Positions 23,530 through 32,585 of a stretch of DNA of 64,000 bases are shown piece by piece. Each line of letters begins with the position of its first letter. Within the stretch, counting starts at the first letter, position 1. Below the pieces are notes generated by a model. The model saw only the letters and a list, made by a program, of their open reading frames with translations, was not told the DNA's origin and made no database searches. The position numbers were made by a program, and so were the translations under genes. Source of the DNA: Actinomycetota bacterium (lineage in GTDB: Bacteria; Actinomycetota; Geothermincolia; Geothermincolales; RBG-13-55-18); NCBI GenBank assembly GCA_030019255.1, contig JASEFK010000002.1, positions 109,347 through 173,346 on the forward strand, in the 5' to 3' direction.

Positions 23530-26385
23530 TCAGGGTTGGAGGACCCCCACGGCGGCCGTGCCGCCCTCCCTCCCCGACCAGTACATGGCCCTCTCCACCA
23601 CCAGGGGGCGGTCGGAGGTGACCCGCACGGAAGCATCCCGTCCGGGATCCACCTCGCTGGCGGAGAACGTGTAACGGGCTCCGGCGGGCACGGTCACCGA
23701 GTGGTCGCGGGTGGTCCCATCCGGGCGCATGAAGGTGACCACGGCATGGGCCAGGTCCCCGGAGGCGTTGTACAGGAGCAGGTATTCCTCGAAGCCATGG
23801 GCTGTGGAGCCCTCCGCCAGGTACCAGGTACGGGCGGCGGTGAGGGAACCGGCGCTGGCGTGCCCCCCCGCCCTGGCGCGCGACCCGCTGGGCCAGTACA
23901 TGGCCCGCTCCACCACTACCGGGAGGTCGCTTCTCACGAACAGAGAGACGTCGTTCCCGGGCACAACGTCGGCCACGTTGACCGTTTTCCTCGCGCCGGG
24001 GTCCACGGATATGGTCCTCCGCGCGCTGGTCCCGTTCTGCAGCCTGAAGTCGAGGACCACCGCAGCGGCGTCCGGGTTGGGGTTCTGGATGAGTACGTAC
24101 TCCTCGAAGCCGAAGGCGGTGCAGCCCTCGGCCAGGTACCAGGAGACGGAGGGAACCGGCACCCCCAGGGCCCCGTGACCCCCGTCCCGACCTCCCCAGT
24201 ACATGGCCCGCTCGGCCACCACCGGCAGGGGGGCGCGCACTCGGGTGGAGACCTCGCTCCCCGGGACCAGGGCGTTGACATACACCGTGAGGCGGGAGTA
24301 GGCGGCCATGGGGAAGGTGTAAGGGGGAGTGGGGCCGTTGGAGCGCATGAAGGTGATCTCCACGTCCACCGGGCTGGGGTTGGGGTTCTGCACCAGGACG
24401 TACTCCTCGAAGCCGAAGGCCGTGCAGCCCTCGGCCAGGTACCATTCGGTGCCCGCGGTGCTGGCCCCGGAGGAGACATGTCCGTCCGTTCTACCTCCCC
24501 AGTACATGGCCCGCTCGGCCACCACCGCCTGGTCGGCGTGGACGTGGGTGGAGACGTCGCTCTCCGGGACCAGGGCGTTGACATACACCGTGAGGCGGGA
24601 GTGGGCGGCCATGGGGAAGGTGTAAGGGGGAGTGGGGCCGTTGGAGCGCATGAAGGTGATCTCCACGTCCACCGGGCTGGGGTTGGGGTTCTGCACCAGC
24701 ACGTACTCCTCGAACCCGAAGGCCGTGCAGCCCTCGGCCAGGTACCATTCGGTTGCGGGCTGGGGCTGGCTGGTGTTGCGGAAGACGGTCACCGCTTGCT
24801 CGCCGCTCACCGTGCCTCCTACGTCGATGGCCTTGACGGCGATCTCGTGGGTCCCCTCCTGCAGGCCGGAGAGGTCCCAGGAAGTGAAGGTATGAGTAAC
24901 GGAGGAGGAGGGGGCGGGAAGGGTGTGGGTCTCCTCCAGTTGCCCGTCCACCCACAGCTCCAAATACTTGATGTCCACATTGGCGGAGGAGGCGGCGGCG
25001 GACACCTTTCCCGAGGCCGGGTAGGAATAATCCTCCGGTGAGGTAATGGAGACCAGGGGGACCCGCAGGGAAGCGAAGAGGTCCAGGAGTCCCCAACCGT
25101 ATTCCTCGTCGTATCCCGGCGCGCCCAGGTCCCGCGCCCCGTCGCGCAGGCGCCTCCAGACCTCCTCCGGCGTGGAGCTGGGGTACTCGGCCAGCACCAG
25201 CAGGGCGGCGGCGGAGACGTGCGGGGTGGCCTCGGAGGTGCCGCTCCCTCTGTAGCAGCCACCACCGAGGTAGGTGCCCCAGATGTTCTCCCCCGGGGCC
25301 ACTAGGTCCACGTTGGTGTTGTAATTGGAGAAATAGGAGCGGACCCCGTCCTGCCCCACGGAGCCCACCCCAATGACGTAGGTGAGACCCGCCGGGTAGT
25401 TCACCCCGGTGGTCCCCTCGTTTCCCGCCGCCGCGGCCATCACGCATCCCTTGGCATGGGCATATTCCACGGCATCCTGCAGCATCCTCGAATAGGTGGA
25501 GGAGGTGAAGCTCATGTTGATGACCGCGGCCCCGTGGTTGGCAGCGTGGTAGATGGAGTTGACCACCGTGTCCAGGCTGCCCTGCCCCCAGCTGTTGAGG
25601 GCCTTGATGGGCATTATCTTGGCGTACCAGTCGATTCCCGCTATTCCCTTGAGGTTGTTGGCGTTGGCGCAGGCGATGCCCGCGATCATGGTCCCGTGCC
25701 CGTCGTCGTCGCTGGGGTCGGGGTCGCCGTTCACGTAATCGTAGCCGGTGGACAGTATGCGACCGGCCAGGTCGGGGTGGGAGAAGTCTATACCCGTGTC
25801 GATGACCGCCAGGGTGAGGGAGGACGAGCCCTTCTGCAGGTCCCAGGCGGCTTCCGCGTTAATCCCGTAGTCGTCCCACAGGTTCCACTGCTGGCGATAG
25901 TACAGGTCGTAGGGGGTAGTGATCGCGGCCCGGAAGACCAGGTTGGGTTCGGCCGTCCACACCAGGGAAGAGGAGAGGAGCCTGCGGCAAGCCTCCAGCT
26001 CCTCCAGGCCGGGTCGGAGGCGCAGGCGCAGGGCCCGGCGCATCGGCTGGGAGGCCAGGCGCCCCAGGACCTCCGCAGGGTCCTCCCCCAGAAGGGAGGA
26101 AAACTTCGCCAGCAGCCGGGAGGCGCCGAAGAGAGTGGGGTCGGAGAGCTCCACCACCACCTCCCCGGGGAAGTAGGAACCGGCCGGGTAGTGGTCGGGG
26201 TTCAGGCTTTCCAGGAGGGCCGCCCTGGCCGCATCGAGCTTTCCGGCATTTTCGGATGGATGGCCGGCCCCGGCGTCGGCCCTCCCTCCCGCCGCCGCGG
26301 GGTAGAAAAGGGTAAGGGATAAAAGGAGGGCGACGAGCGAGAGCAGAGTCCTTCTCGTTACCCGGCGGCTTGGATTTCCTCTCAT
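23530..26385 (-). CDS. secreted subtilisin-family serine protease with WYLAEG modules
   Basis: This 951-residue S8 protease has a signal peptide (RRTLLSLVALLLSLTLFYPA) and a propeptide to about residue 150. The catalytic triad is D196 (LAVIDTGIDFSHPDL), H230 (DDGHGTMIAG) and S384 (GSGTSEATPHVSAAA), with oxyanion N322 (AAAGNEG). The Ser motif has E where most subtilases have M. After the catalytic domain come an Ig-like segment (about 440-530) and four modules of about 101 residues with WYLAEGCTAFGFEEYVLVQN and VVAERAMYW, the same type as in the SpoIID-like protein. ATG 26385 is chosen for the signal peptide; a TTG 42 bases upstream is possible. It lies directly upstream of the repeat-protein operon. 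Confidence 0.93.
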   Translation of the reverse strand: MRGNPSRRVTRRTLLSLVALLLSLTLFYPAAAGGRADAGAGHPSENAGKLDAARAALLESLNPDHYPAGSYFPGEVVVELSDPTLFGASRLLAKFSSLLGEDPAEVLGRLASQPMRRALRLRLRPGLEELEACRRLLSSSLVWTAEPNLVFRAAITTPYDLYYRQQWNLWDDYGINAEAAWDLQKGSSSLTLAVIDTGIDFSHPDLAGRILSTGYDYVNGDPDPSDDDGHGTMIAGIACANANNLKGIAGIDWYAKIMPIKALNSWGQGSLDTVVNSIYHAANHGAAVINMSFTSSTYSRMLQDAVEYAHAKGCVMAAAAGNEGTTGVNYPAGLTYVIGVGSVGQDGVRSYFSNYNTNVDLVAPGENIWGTYLGGGCYRGSGTSEATPHVSAAALLVLAEYPSSTPEEVWRRLRDGARDLGAPGYDEEYGWGLLDLFASLRVPLVSITSPEDYSYPASGKVSAAASSANVDIKYLELWVDGQLEETHTLPAPSSSVTHTFTSWDLSGLQEGTHEIAVKAIDVGGTVSGEQAVTVFRNTSQPQPATEWYLAEGCTAFGFEEYVLVQNPNPSPVDVEITFMRSNGPTPPYTFPMAAHSRLTVYVNALVPESDVSTHVHADQAVVAERAMYWGGRTDGHVSSGASTAGTEWYLAEGCTAFGFEEYVLVQNPNPSPVDVEITFMRSNGPTPPYTFPMAAYSRLTVYVNALVPGSEVSTRVRAPLPVVAERAMYWGGRDGGHGALGVPVPSVSWYLAEGCTAFGFEEYVLIQNPNPDAAAVVLDFRLQNGTSARRTISVDPGARKTVNVADVVPGNDVSLFVRSDLPVVVERAMYWPSGSRARAGGHASAGSLTAARTWYLAEGSTAHGFEEYLLLYNASGDLAHAVVTFMRPDGTTRDHSVTVPAGARYTFSASEVDPGRDASVRVTSDRPLVVERAMYWSGREGGTAAVGVLQP
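24263..24756. repeat. recent tandem duplication inside the subtilase gene
   Basis: Bases from about 24263 to 24453 recur almost unchanged at 24566-24756, a shift of 303 bases (101 codons). They encode most of modules one and two; modules three and four are clearly diverged. The near identity points to recent unequal crossing-over or conversion. Confidence 0.8.
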
Positions 26386-26668
26386 CCCCTCCGTCCTTCC
26401 CGTTTTCCGCTCCCTTACCCCCCGCAAATCCTTCTGAACTCGACAGTCGCGCCGTCCCGCTCCCCGGCTCCCGGAACGGTCCTTCCGGAACTTCCCCTAC
26501 CCGACCGCTGATGATTGTATCGTCAGACGGGCTCAAGAACTTGCACCTTCTAAGGAAGAGTATTCCGGGCAAGCGCGCCGACGGAACCACGATACAAAAA
26601 CCGGACGGCGCATACCGGGGCTCTGCGGGAACTCGCCACCGGGTACGTCGCAGGTGCGGCGGAAGCCA

Positions 26669-27931
26669 TCAATCCCCGCTCACCCTTCTGATCTCCGCCC
26701 CAAGCCTGGTAAGTTTTTCCTCCAGGCGCTGGTAGCCGCGGTCGATGTGGTGGATTTCCAGGACCTGGGTCTCCCCCTCGGCGGCCAGCCCGGCCAGGAC
26801 CAGGGCCGCCCCAGCCCGTAAATCGGTGGCGCAGACCTCGGTTCCGCTGAGCCTCCTCCCTCCCCGCACGATGGCGTGGTGGCCCTCGATGGTGATATCG
26901 CATCCCATGCGGTTGAGCTCGTCCACGAACATGAAGCGGCTCTCGAAGACGTTCTCGGTGACCACGGAGGTCCCCCGTGCCAAACTCAGGAGGACCATGA
27001 TCTGGGGCTGCATGTCGGTGGGAAACCCGGGGAAGGGAAGGGTGGCCACGTCCACCGCCCGATAATCCCCTCCTCCCCTCACGCGCAGGAACTCCTCCCC
27101 TTCCTCGACCTCCACCCCCACGGTCCGCATCTTCTCCAGGGGAAGGGCCAGGTACTCCGGCCGGATGCCGGTGATGGTCAGGTCTCCGCCGGTGACCGCC
27201 GCGGCAACGGCGAAGGTCCCGGCCTCGATGCGGTCTCCGATGGCAATGTGCTCTGCCCCGTGCAGCTCTCCCCCGCCTTCCACCTCCAGGACGGGGGTGC
27301 CCGCCCCGCGTATCTCCGCCCCCATGGAGACCAGGAAGGCGGCCAGGTCCTGGATCTCCGGCTCGCGGGCCGCATTCTCGATAACCGTGGTCCCCTTGGC
27401 GCCGACGGCGGCCATCATGAGGTTCTCCGTGGCCCCCACGCTGGGGAATTCGAGGATGATATGCCTTCCCCGCAGGCGGGAGGCCCGGGCGTAGATGTAC
27501 CCGTGCTCCGTGCTTATTTCCGCCCCCATCTCCGCCAGTCCCCGGAGGTGCATGTCTATCTTCCGCGAACCGATGTTGCAGCCCCCGGGGATGGCCACCT
27601 TGGCCTCCCCGAAACGGGCTACCAGGGGGCCCAGGACCACGATGGAGGCCCGCATGCGCCGCACCAGGTGGTAAGGGGCCTCGCGCCCGGAGAACTCCCC
27701 CGCCCGGACGCGGAGGGTATCGTCCTCCCACGCCACCTCGGCGCCCAGGTGGCGCAGCACCTCGGCCATGATCTCCACGTCCGTGATGTGGGGCACGTTG
27801 TGGATGACGCATTCCTCGGGGGTGAGCAGGCTGGCGGCCATGAGCTTGAGCACGGAGTTCTTGGCCCCCCCTACCCTCACCTCCCCCCGCAGGGGGTTTC
27901 CGCCCGTAATGACCAGTTTTTCCCCATTCAT
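26669..27931 (-). CDS. murA: UDP-N-acetylglucosamine 1-carboxyvinyltransferase
   Basis: MurA (420 residues) transfers enolpyruvate from PEP to UDP-GlcNAc, the first committed step of peptidoglycan synthesis. The N-terminus MNGEKLVITGGNPLRGEVRV is followed by GGAKNSVLKL with K24-N25, and the PEP/fosfomycin cysteine is present at C118 in IPGGCNIGSRKIDMHL. Length is normal. Start ATG 27931 has no Shine-Dalgarno sequence; an extended -10 box ends six bases upstream, so the mRNA is probably leaderless. The upstream frame to 28111 runs through a repeat element and is not coding. It lies directly downstream of the V-type ATPase operon. Confidence 0.97.
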   Translation of the reverse strand: MNGEKLVITGGNPLRGEVRVGGAKNSVLKLMAASLLTPEECVIHNVPHITDVEIMAEVLRHLGAEVAWEDDTLRVRAGEFSGREAPYHLVRRMRASIVVLGPLVARFGEAKVAIPGGCNIGSRKIDMHLRGLAEMGAEISTEHGYIYARASRLRGRHIILEFPSVGATENLMMAAVGAKGTTVIENAAREPEIQDLAAFLVSMGAEIRGAGTPVLEVEGGGELHGAEHIAIGDRIEAGTFAVAAAVTGGDLTITGIRPEYLALPLEKMRTVGVEVEEGEEFLRVRGGGDYRAVDVATLPFPGFPTDMQPQIMVLLSLARGTSVVTENVFESRFMFVDELNRMGCDITIEGHHAIVRGGRRLSGTEVCATDLRAGAALVLAGLAAEGETQVLEIHHIDRGYQRLEEKLTRLGAEIRRVSGD

Positions 27932-27937
27932 GCTGCG

Positions 27938-27946
27938 ATAATACCA
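27938..27946 (-). promoter_or_regulatory. leaderless promoter of murA
   Basis: TGGTATTAT on the minus strand is an extended -10 box ending six bases before the murA ATG. This places the transcript start at the start codon, the same geometry as at the histidine kinase (14005). No -35 of good quality is seen, as is usual for extended -10 promoters. Confidence 0.6.
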
Positions 27947-27970
27947 CACCGGTTCCACACATCGCGTAAA

Positions 27971-28093
27971 CGTCATTGAGATGAGGCGCGCACCACGGAC
28001 AACGTCATTGTGAGGAGGCGCGCAGCGCCGACGAAGCAATCCCTTAGGGAAATGCGGAGGAGATCGCTTCGTCGCTCCGCTCCTCGCGATGAC
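27971..28093. repeat. REP-like palindromic element with a truncated neighbour
   Basis: Bases 28004-28093 start GTCATTGTGAGGAGGCGCGC and end with CTCCTCGCGATGAC, and the two halves pair (GACGAAGCAATC with GATCGCTTCGTC). This GTCATTGCGAGGAG-type palindrome of about 90 bases is a widespread intergenic repeat in bacterial genomes. A partial copy (GTCATTGAGATGAGGCGCGCA) lies at 27972-27992. The element fills the gap between the last ATPase gene and murA. Confidence 0.8.
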
Positions 28094-28211
28094 AATAAGG
28101 GGGCCGGGCAATGGTGGGAAGGAGGGGAAGCGGTGTGGGAAAAGATGGGACGGCGAAAAAGGGGGGCGATAACGGTAAGAAGGGATGAAGGGATGGGAGA
28201 CACAAAGGGGG

Positions 28212-28874
28212 TCAGCCGGAGCGGAGGCGTTCCAGGCGGGCTTCCTCCTTGCGCACCAGGGCCTTCTTCACCTTCTTGAGGCGGAAGATGTCCTCCCGCA
28301 TGCGCTCCTCCAGGCTCATCTCGATGAACTTTATCTGCTCGTCGAAATCGGGGATGACGATATTCTCCAGGGCGTTGACCCGGCGGTTGGTCTTGCGCAG
28401 CTCCTCGCCCAGGCGGCGCAAGCGGGTCTCGATGTCCGCGCTTTCGATGATCACGTCGATGATCTCCTCGAACTTCTCCGCCGCGGAGTCCACCCGCCCG
28501 GAGACACCGGTCACGGCGTAACCCCGCTTCAGGGCATTGCGCATGGTGCTCTGGCCCTTGCGGATGACCGGGATGGGCACCCCCATGACGTGGGTCCCGG
28601 TGATGTCCACCAGCACCTCCCCCTGGGAAGCGAAGGAGGCCGACCTCACCGCGGGGCCCCCGTCTTTGGCCTTGGCCATGGCCAGGTCGTACTGGGCGTC
28701 GGCGGTAACCCTCTCCAGACGCAGGGAGAGGCGCATGGTCTCGTCGATGATGGGCATGAACTCCTGGAGGAGGGCGTCGCGTTTCTTCTTGAGCAGGTTC
28801 ATGCCCTGCTCGGCCAGGGCGCGGTTGGCCTTGCGCTTCAGGAGCTCACTGCGCGTGGGGTGGACCTGCTCCAC
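28212..28874 (-). CDS. ntpD: V-type ATPase subunit D (central stalk)
   Basis: Subunit D (220 residues) forms the long coiled-coil rotor shaft inside the A3B3 head. The N-terminus VHPTRSELLKRKANRALAEQ and the C-terminal helix (NRRVNALENIVIPDFDEQIK) are both typical; the middle part is a short beta hairpin. GTG start behind GGGAGGATAA. It is the last gene of the operon, 34 bases after subunit B. Confidence 0.95.
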   Translation of the reverse strand: MEQVHPTRSELLKRKANRALAEQGMNLLKKKRDALLQEFMPIIDETMRLSLRLERVTADAQYDLAMAKAKDGGPAVRSASFASQGEVLVDITGTHVMGVPIPVIRKGQSTMRNALKRGYAVTGVSGRVDSAAEKFEEIIDVIIESADIETRLRRLGEELRKTNRRVNALENIVIPDFDEQIKFIEMSLEERMREDIFRLKKVKKALVRKEEARLERLRSG

Positions 28875-28908
28875 TTATCCTCCCTTTCGCATTTTCTTTC
28901 TCTAGGCC

Positions 28909-30330
28909 TCAGCTCTCGGAGGCCGTGAACTCCTGGGCGTACTCCGGGTTGTAGTACTTCTCGATGTACTCGGTCTTGATGCGCTTGATGGCCTCCTTGG
29001 GCATCATGCTCACCAGCTTCCAGCCCAGCTCCAGGGTTTGTTCCAGCTCCCGGTTCTCGTCCTTCTGGTCCAGGTAGTTCTGCTCGAAGGCGTCAGCGAA
29101 CTTGAGGGCCAGTCGATCCATGTCCGTAAGGGCCTCCTCCCCCACGATGGCCACCAGGCGGCGCAGGTCCACGCCCTCGGCGTAGAAGGCATATAGCTGG
29201 TCGGCCAGTCCCCGGTGGTCGCCGCGCGTCCTCCCCTCCCCGATGCCCAGGTTCATGAGCCGGGAGAGGCAGGGAAGCACGTCGATGGGCGGGAAGATGC
29301 CCTTGCGGTGCAGCTGGCGGGAGAGGACGATCTGGCCCTCGGTGATGTACCCGGTGAGGTCCGGAATGGGATGGGTGATGTCGTCGTCGGGCATGGTGAG
29401 GATGGGCACCTGGGTCACCGAACCCGGCTTGCCCTTGATGCGCCCCGCCCGCTCGTAGATGGAGGCCAGGTCGGTGTACATGTAACCGGGATAACCGCGG
29501 CGGCCCGGGACCTCCTCGCGGGCGGTGGAGATCTCGCGCAGGGCCTCGCAGTAGTTGGTCATGTCGGTGAGGATGACCAGCACCTGCATGTCGTGCTCGA
29601 AGGCCAGGAATTCGGCCACCGTGAGTGCGCAGCGCGGGGTGAGCAACCGCTCCACGGTGGGATCGTCGGCCAGGTTGAGGAAGAAGACCACCCGCTCCAG
29701 GGCCCCGGAGCGGGCGAAGCTCTCCTGGAAGAAGGCCGCCTCGCGCCGGGTGATGCCCATGGCGGCGAAGACGATGGCGAACTCCTCGCCCCCCAGGATT
29801 TTAGCGTTCTTGACGATGGCCGCGGCCAGCTCGTTGCCGGGCAGTCCGGCCCCGGAGAAGATGGGGAGCTTCTGCCCGCGGACCAGGGTGTTCAGCCCGT
29901 CGATGGCCGAGATACCGGTCTGGATGAAGTCGCGGGGCTCCTCGCGGCTCCAGGGGTTGATGGGGGAGCCGGTAACCTCCCGTTCCTCCTCGGGAAAGAC
30001 CTCCGGGCCCCCATCGATGGGCTGGCCCATGCCGTTGAGGATGCGCCCCAGCAGGTTCACCGTGCAGGGCATCTTGGCCACCTCGCCACTGAAGCGTACC
30101 TTGGTCCGCTCCACGTCCAGCCCCGCGGTGGGGCCGAAGACCTGGACCACGGCCAGCTCGCCGTGGAGCTCGATGACCTGCCCGTATTTCACCGACCCGT
30201 CGGCGGAGCGGATCTCCACCATCTCGTTGTAGGCGGCGCCCTTCACCTTGCTCACGAAGAGGAGGGGGCCGGCCACCTCCCCCACCGTCCGGTACTCGGT
30301 GGTCGCCAGAAAAGCTCTTCCGTCAGCCAT
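28909..30330 (-). CDS. ntpB: V-type ATPase subunit B (non-catalytic)
   Basis: Subunit B (473 residues) alternates with A in the head and carries the non-catalytic nucleotide site. Typical stretches are [20 protein letters not shown] near the start, PVPS-like [39 protein letters not shown] (the degenerate P-loop position) and [18 protein letters not shown], then [13 protein letters not shown]. Length matches the family. The start ATG lies 69 bases after subunit A with only a weak ribosome site. Confidence 0.97.
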   Translation of the reverse strand: MADGRAFLATTEYRTVGEVAGPLLFVSKVKGAAYNEMVEIRSADGSVKYGQVIELHGELAVVQVFGPTAGLDVERTKVRFSGEVAKMPCTVNLLGRILNGMGQPIDGGPEVFPEEEREVTGSPINPWSREEPRDFIQTGISAIDGLNTLVRGQKLPIFSGAGLPGNELAAAIVKNAKILGGEEFAIVFAAMGITRREAAFFQESFARSGALERVVFFLNLADDPTVERLLTPRCALTVAEFLAFEHDMQVLVILTDMTNYCEALREISTAREEVPGRRGYPGYMYTDLASIYERAGRIKGKPGSVTQVPILTMPDDDITHPIPDLTGYITEGQIVLSRQLHRKGIFPPIDVLPCLSRLMNLGIGEGRTRGDHRGLADQLYAFYAEGVDLRRLVAIVGEEALTDMDRLALKFADAFEQNYLDQKDENRELEQTLELGWKLVSMMPKEAIKRIKTEYIEKYYNPEYAQEFTASES

Positions 30331-30399
30331 TCTCTATCACCCGTTTCCGTTGTTTACCATATCTTTCCATTCGGACCTCGGGGACCCGATTCCGTCCCT

Positions 30400-32148
30400 T
30401 TACCACTCGCCCAGGGAGCGCAGCTCCCGCTGCACCCTTTCCAGGAGATCGGTCAGCCTCTCCTCCGCCTCCTCGGAGGGTATCTCCTTCATGCGCGCGA
30501 TCTCGTTCTTGATGGGGTGCTCCGTGGCCTGGCGCAGCGGGACCCCCTGCACCAGCACCTCCTCCAGGCAGTCGTAGTAGGTGAGGATGACCTTGAGCAT
30601 CAGGTACTGCTTGCGCAGGGAGCAGAAGGCGTCCACGTCGGAGAAGGCGAACTGCTGCAGGAAGTCCTCGCGCAGCATGCGGGTGGTCTCCAGGACCGCC
30701 TTGGCGAAATCGGGCAGGGCGTCCGGGCCCACCAGCTGCACGATCTCCTGCAGCTCCACCTCCTTCTGCAGGAGGCTCATGGCCTTGTCCCGCAGGGCCC
30801 TCCAGTCCTCGGCCACGTTCTTGGCGTACCAGTCCTGGATCTGGTCCAGGTACAGGGTGTAGCTCTTGGTCCAGCTGATAGCCGGGAAGTGGCGCCGGTA
30901 GGCCAGGGAGGTGTCCAGGGCCCAGAAGGCGCCGGTGATGCGCAGGGAGTTCTGGGTCATGGGCTCGGAGAAATCGCCTCCCGGAGGGGAGACCGCCCCG
31001 ATGGCGGTGATGGAGCCCACCCGGTCGTCGCTGCCCAGGCACACCGCCCGGCCGCAGCGCTCGTAGAAATCGGCCAGGCGGGTGGCCAGGTAGGCGGGGT
31101 ATCCCTCCTCCCCGGGCATCTCCTCCAGGCGGCCGGAGACCTCGCGCAGCGCCTCCCCCCAGCGGGAGGTGGAGTCGGCCATGAGGGCCACGTTGTACCC
31201 CATGTCCCGGTAATACTCGGCCAGGGTGATGCCAGTGTAGATGGAGGCCTCGCGCGCCGCCACCGGCATGTTGGAGGTGTTGGCCACCAGGATGGTGCGC
31301 TGCATGAGGGGGACCCCCGTCTTGGGGTCGATGAGGTTGGGGAACTCGGTGAGCACCTCGGTGATCTCGTTGCCCCGCTCCCCGCACCCGATGTAGATGA
31401 CGATGTCCGCGTCCGCCCACTTGGCCAGGGTGGTCTCGGTGACCGTCTTGCCGGTCCCGAAGCCGCCGGGTATGATGCTATATCCGCCCTGGGCGATGGG
31501 GAAGAAGGTGTCCAGGATGCGGGTACCGGTGATGAAGGGTACGGTGGGCTTCTCCTTCCTCTTCACCGGGCGGGCCACCCGGGCCGGCCAGGTCTGGTAC
31601 ATCTTTATCTCCGTCCCGTCCTCGAGGAAGACCACCGTCTCGTCCACGGTAAACTCCCCCTCCTTGACCTCCGCCACCCGGCCGGAGATCCCCGGGGGGA
31701 CCATGATGCGGTGAACGATGTGGGCGGTCTCCTGAACTTCCCCCACCACGTCGCCCTCCACCACCTCGTCTCCCACGTCCACCACCGGCTGGAACCCCCA
31801 GCGGCGGTCGCGGGGGAGGGCGTCGGTGGAGACTCCGCGGACCACGAAGTCCCCGTACCTCTCGGCGATGTCCGTGAGCCGCCTCTGGATCCCATCGTAG
31901 ATGGAGGTGAGCAGGCCGGGTCCCAGCTCGAGGAGCAGGGGTTCCTCGGTGCACAGGACCTTCTCGCCCACCCGCAGCCCGGAGGTGTCCTCGTAGACCT
32001 GCACGATGGCCGTGTCCCCGTCCAGGCGCACGATCTCGCCGATGAGCCCCAGCTCACCCACCTTGGCGATGTCGTACATCTTGGCGCCGGACATGCCCTC
32101 GGCGCTGACCACGGGTCCGGATACCTTGACGATGGTTCCCTCGATCAT
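30400..32148 (-). CDS. ntpA: V-type ATPase subunit A (catalytic)
   Basis: The catalytic subunit (582 residues) hydrolyses or makes ATP. It has the N-terminal barrel ([14 protein letters not shown]), the A-type insert (residues about 110-200), the P-loop at 228-235, the GER loop in [13 protein letters not shown], and [15 protein letters not shown]-type sequence ([14 protein letters not shown]). The P-loop reads GGFGTGKT where most V/A-type A subunits have GPFGSGKT; lysine and threonine are kept, so activity is expected. Position 5' of subunit B is as in other operons of this class. Confidence 0.97.
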   Translation of the reverse strand: MIEGTIVKVSGPVVSAEGMSGAKMYDIAKVGELGLIGEIVRLDGDTAIVQVYEDTSGLRVGEKVLCTEEPLLLELGPGLLTSIYDGIQRRLTDIAERYGDFVVRGVSTDALPRDRRWGFQPVVDVGDEVVEGDVVGEVQETAHIVHRIMVPPGISGRVAEVKEGEFTVDETVVFLEDGTEIKMYQTWPARVARPVKRKEKPTVPFITGTRILDTFFPIAQGGYSIIPGGFGTGKTVTETTLAKWADADIVIYIGCGERGNEITEVLTEFPNLIDPKTGVPLMQRTILVANTSNMPVAAREASIYTGITLAEYYRDMGYNVALMADSTSRWGEALREVSGRLEEMPGEEGYPAYLATRLADFYERCGRAVCLGSDDRVGSITAIGAVSPPGGDFSEPMTQNSLRITGAFWALDTSLAYRRHFPAISWTKSYTLYLDQIQDWYAKNVAEDWRALRDKAMSLLQKEVELQEIVQLVGPDALPDFAKAVLETTRMLREDFLQQFAFSDVDAFCSLRKQYLMLKVILTYYDCLEEVLVQGVPLRQATEHPIKNEIARMKEIPSEEAEERLTDLLERVQRELRSLGEW

Positions 32149-32237
32149 ATGCCTACACTCCCCGTTCTCAGGTTTTCACGCCGCGTCGCTCCATTTCCCA
32201 TTATCCCCTACCGCTCCGGCACCTTCATCCCCGGCTG

Positions 32238-32579
32238 TCACTCCCCTTCCCGGGCCCTCAGGGTGATGTCGAAACCGATGGCGCGGTGGATGAGCCGGGC
32301 CAGGTAGGCTCTCCTCTCGCCGGCCATCTCCACCGTCTCCTTGATGGGCAGGGGGATGACGATGGGCCGGTAAATGCTGTCTATCTTCTCCTGGGTCTTC
32401 TCGTCTATGGCGTTGTAGAAGCTCTCGTTGACCGCCAGGATGCCGGCGTCCGGGTCGTCCAGGAGGGCCTTTATCTTCTCCCTGGCCTCGTCGGCGTTCT
32501 CCACCTCCACCACGCTGACCCCCGCCAGGCGGAACCCGTCGGCGGTCTCAGGGTCGGTGATCACGATGGCCTTGTACAC
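32238..32579 (-). CDS. ntpG: V-type ATPase subunit F
   Basis: This 113-residue subunit binds D in the rotor. Typical features are AIVITDPETADGFRLAGVSV, a VENADEAREKI segment, GILAVNESFY and the basic C-terminal helix. GTG start; the codon lies 6 bases after the subunit C stop, with GAGGGGG nine bases upstream inside the end of that gene, so the two are translationally coupled. In the Enterococcus hirae ntp operon this gene is ntpG. Confidence 0.93.
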   Translation of the reverse strand: MYKAIVITDPETADGFRLAGVSVVEVENADEAREKIKALLDDPDAGILAVNESFYNAIDEKTQEKIDSIYRPIVIPLPIKETVEMAGERRAYLARLIHRAIGFDITLRAREGE

Positions 32580-32585
32580 CCTCCA

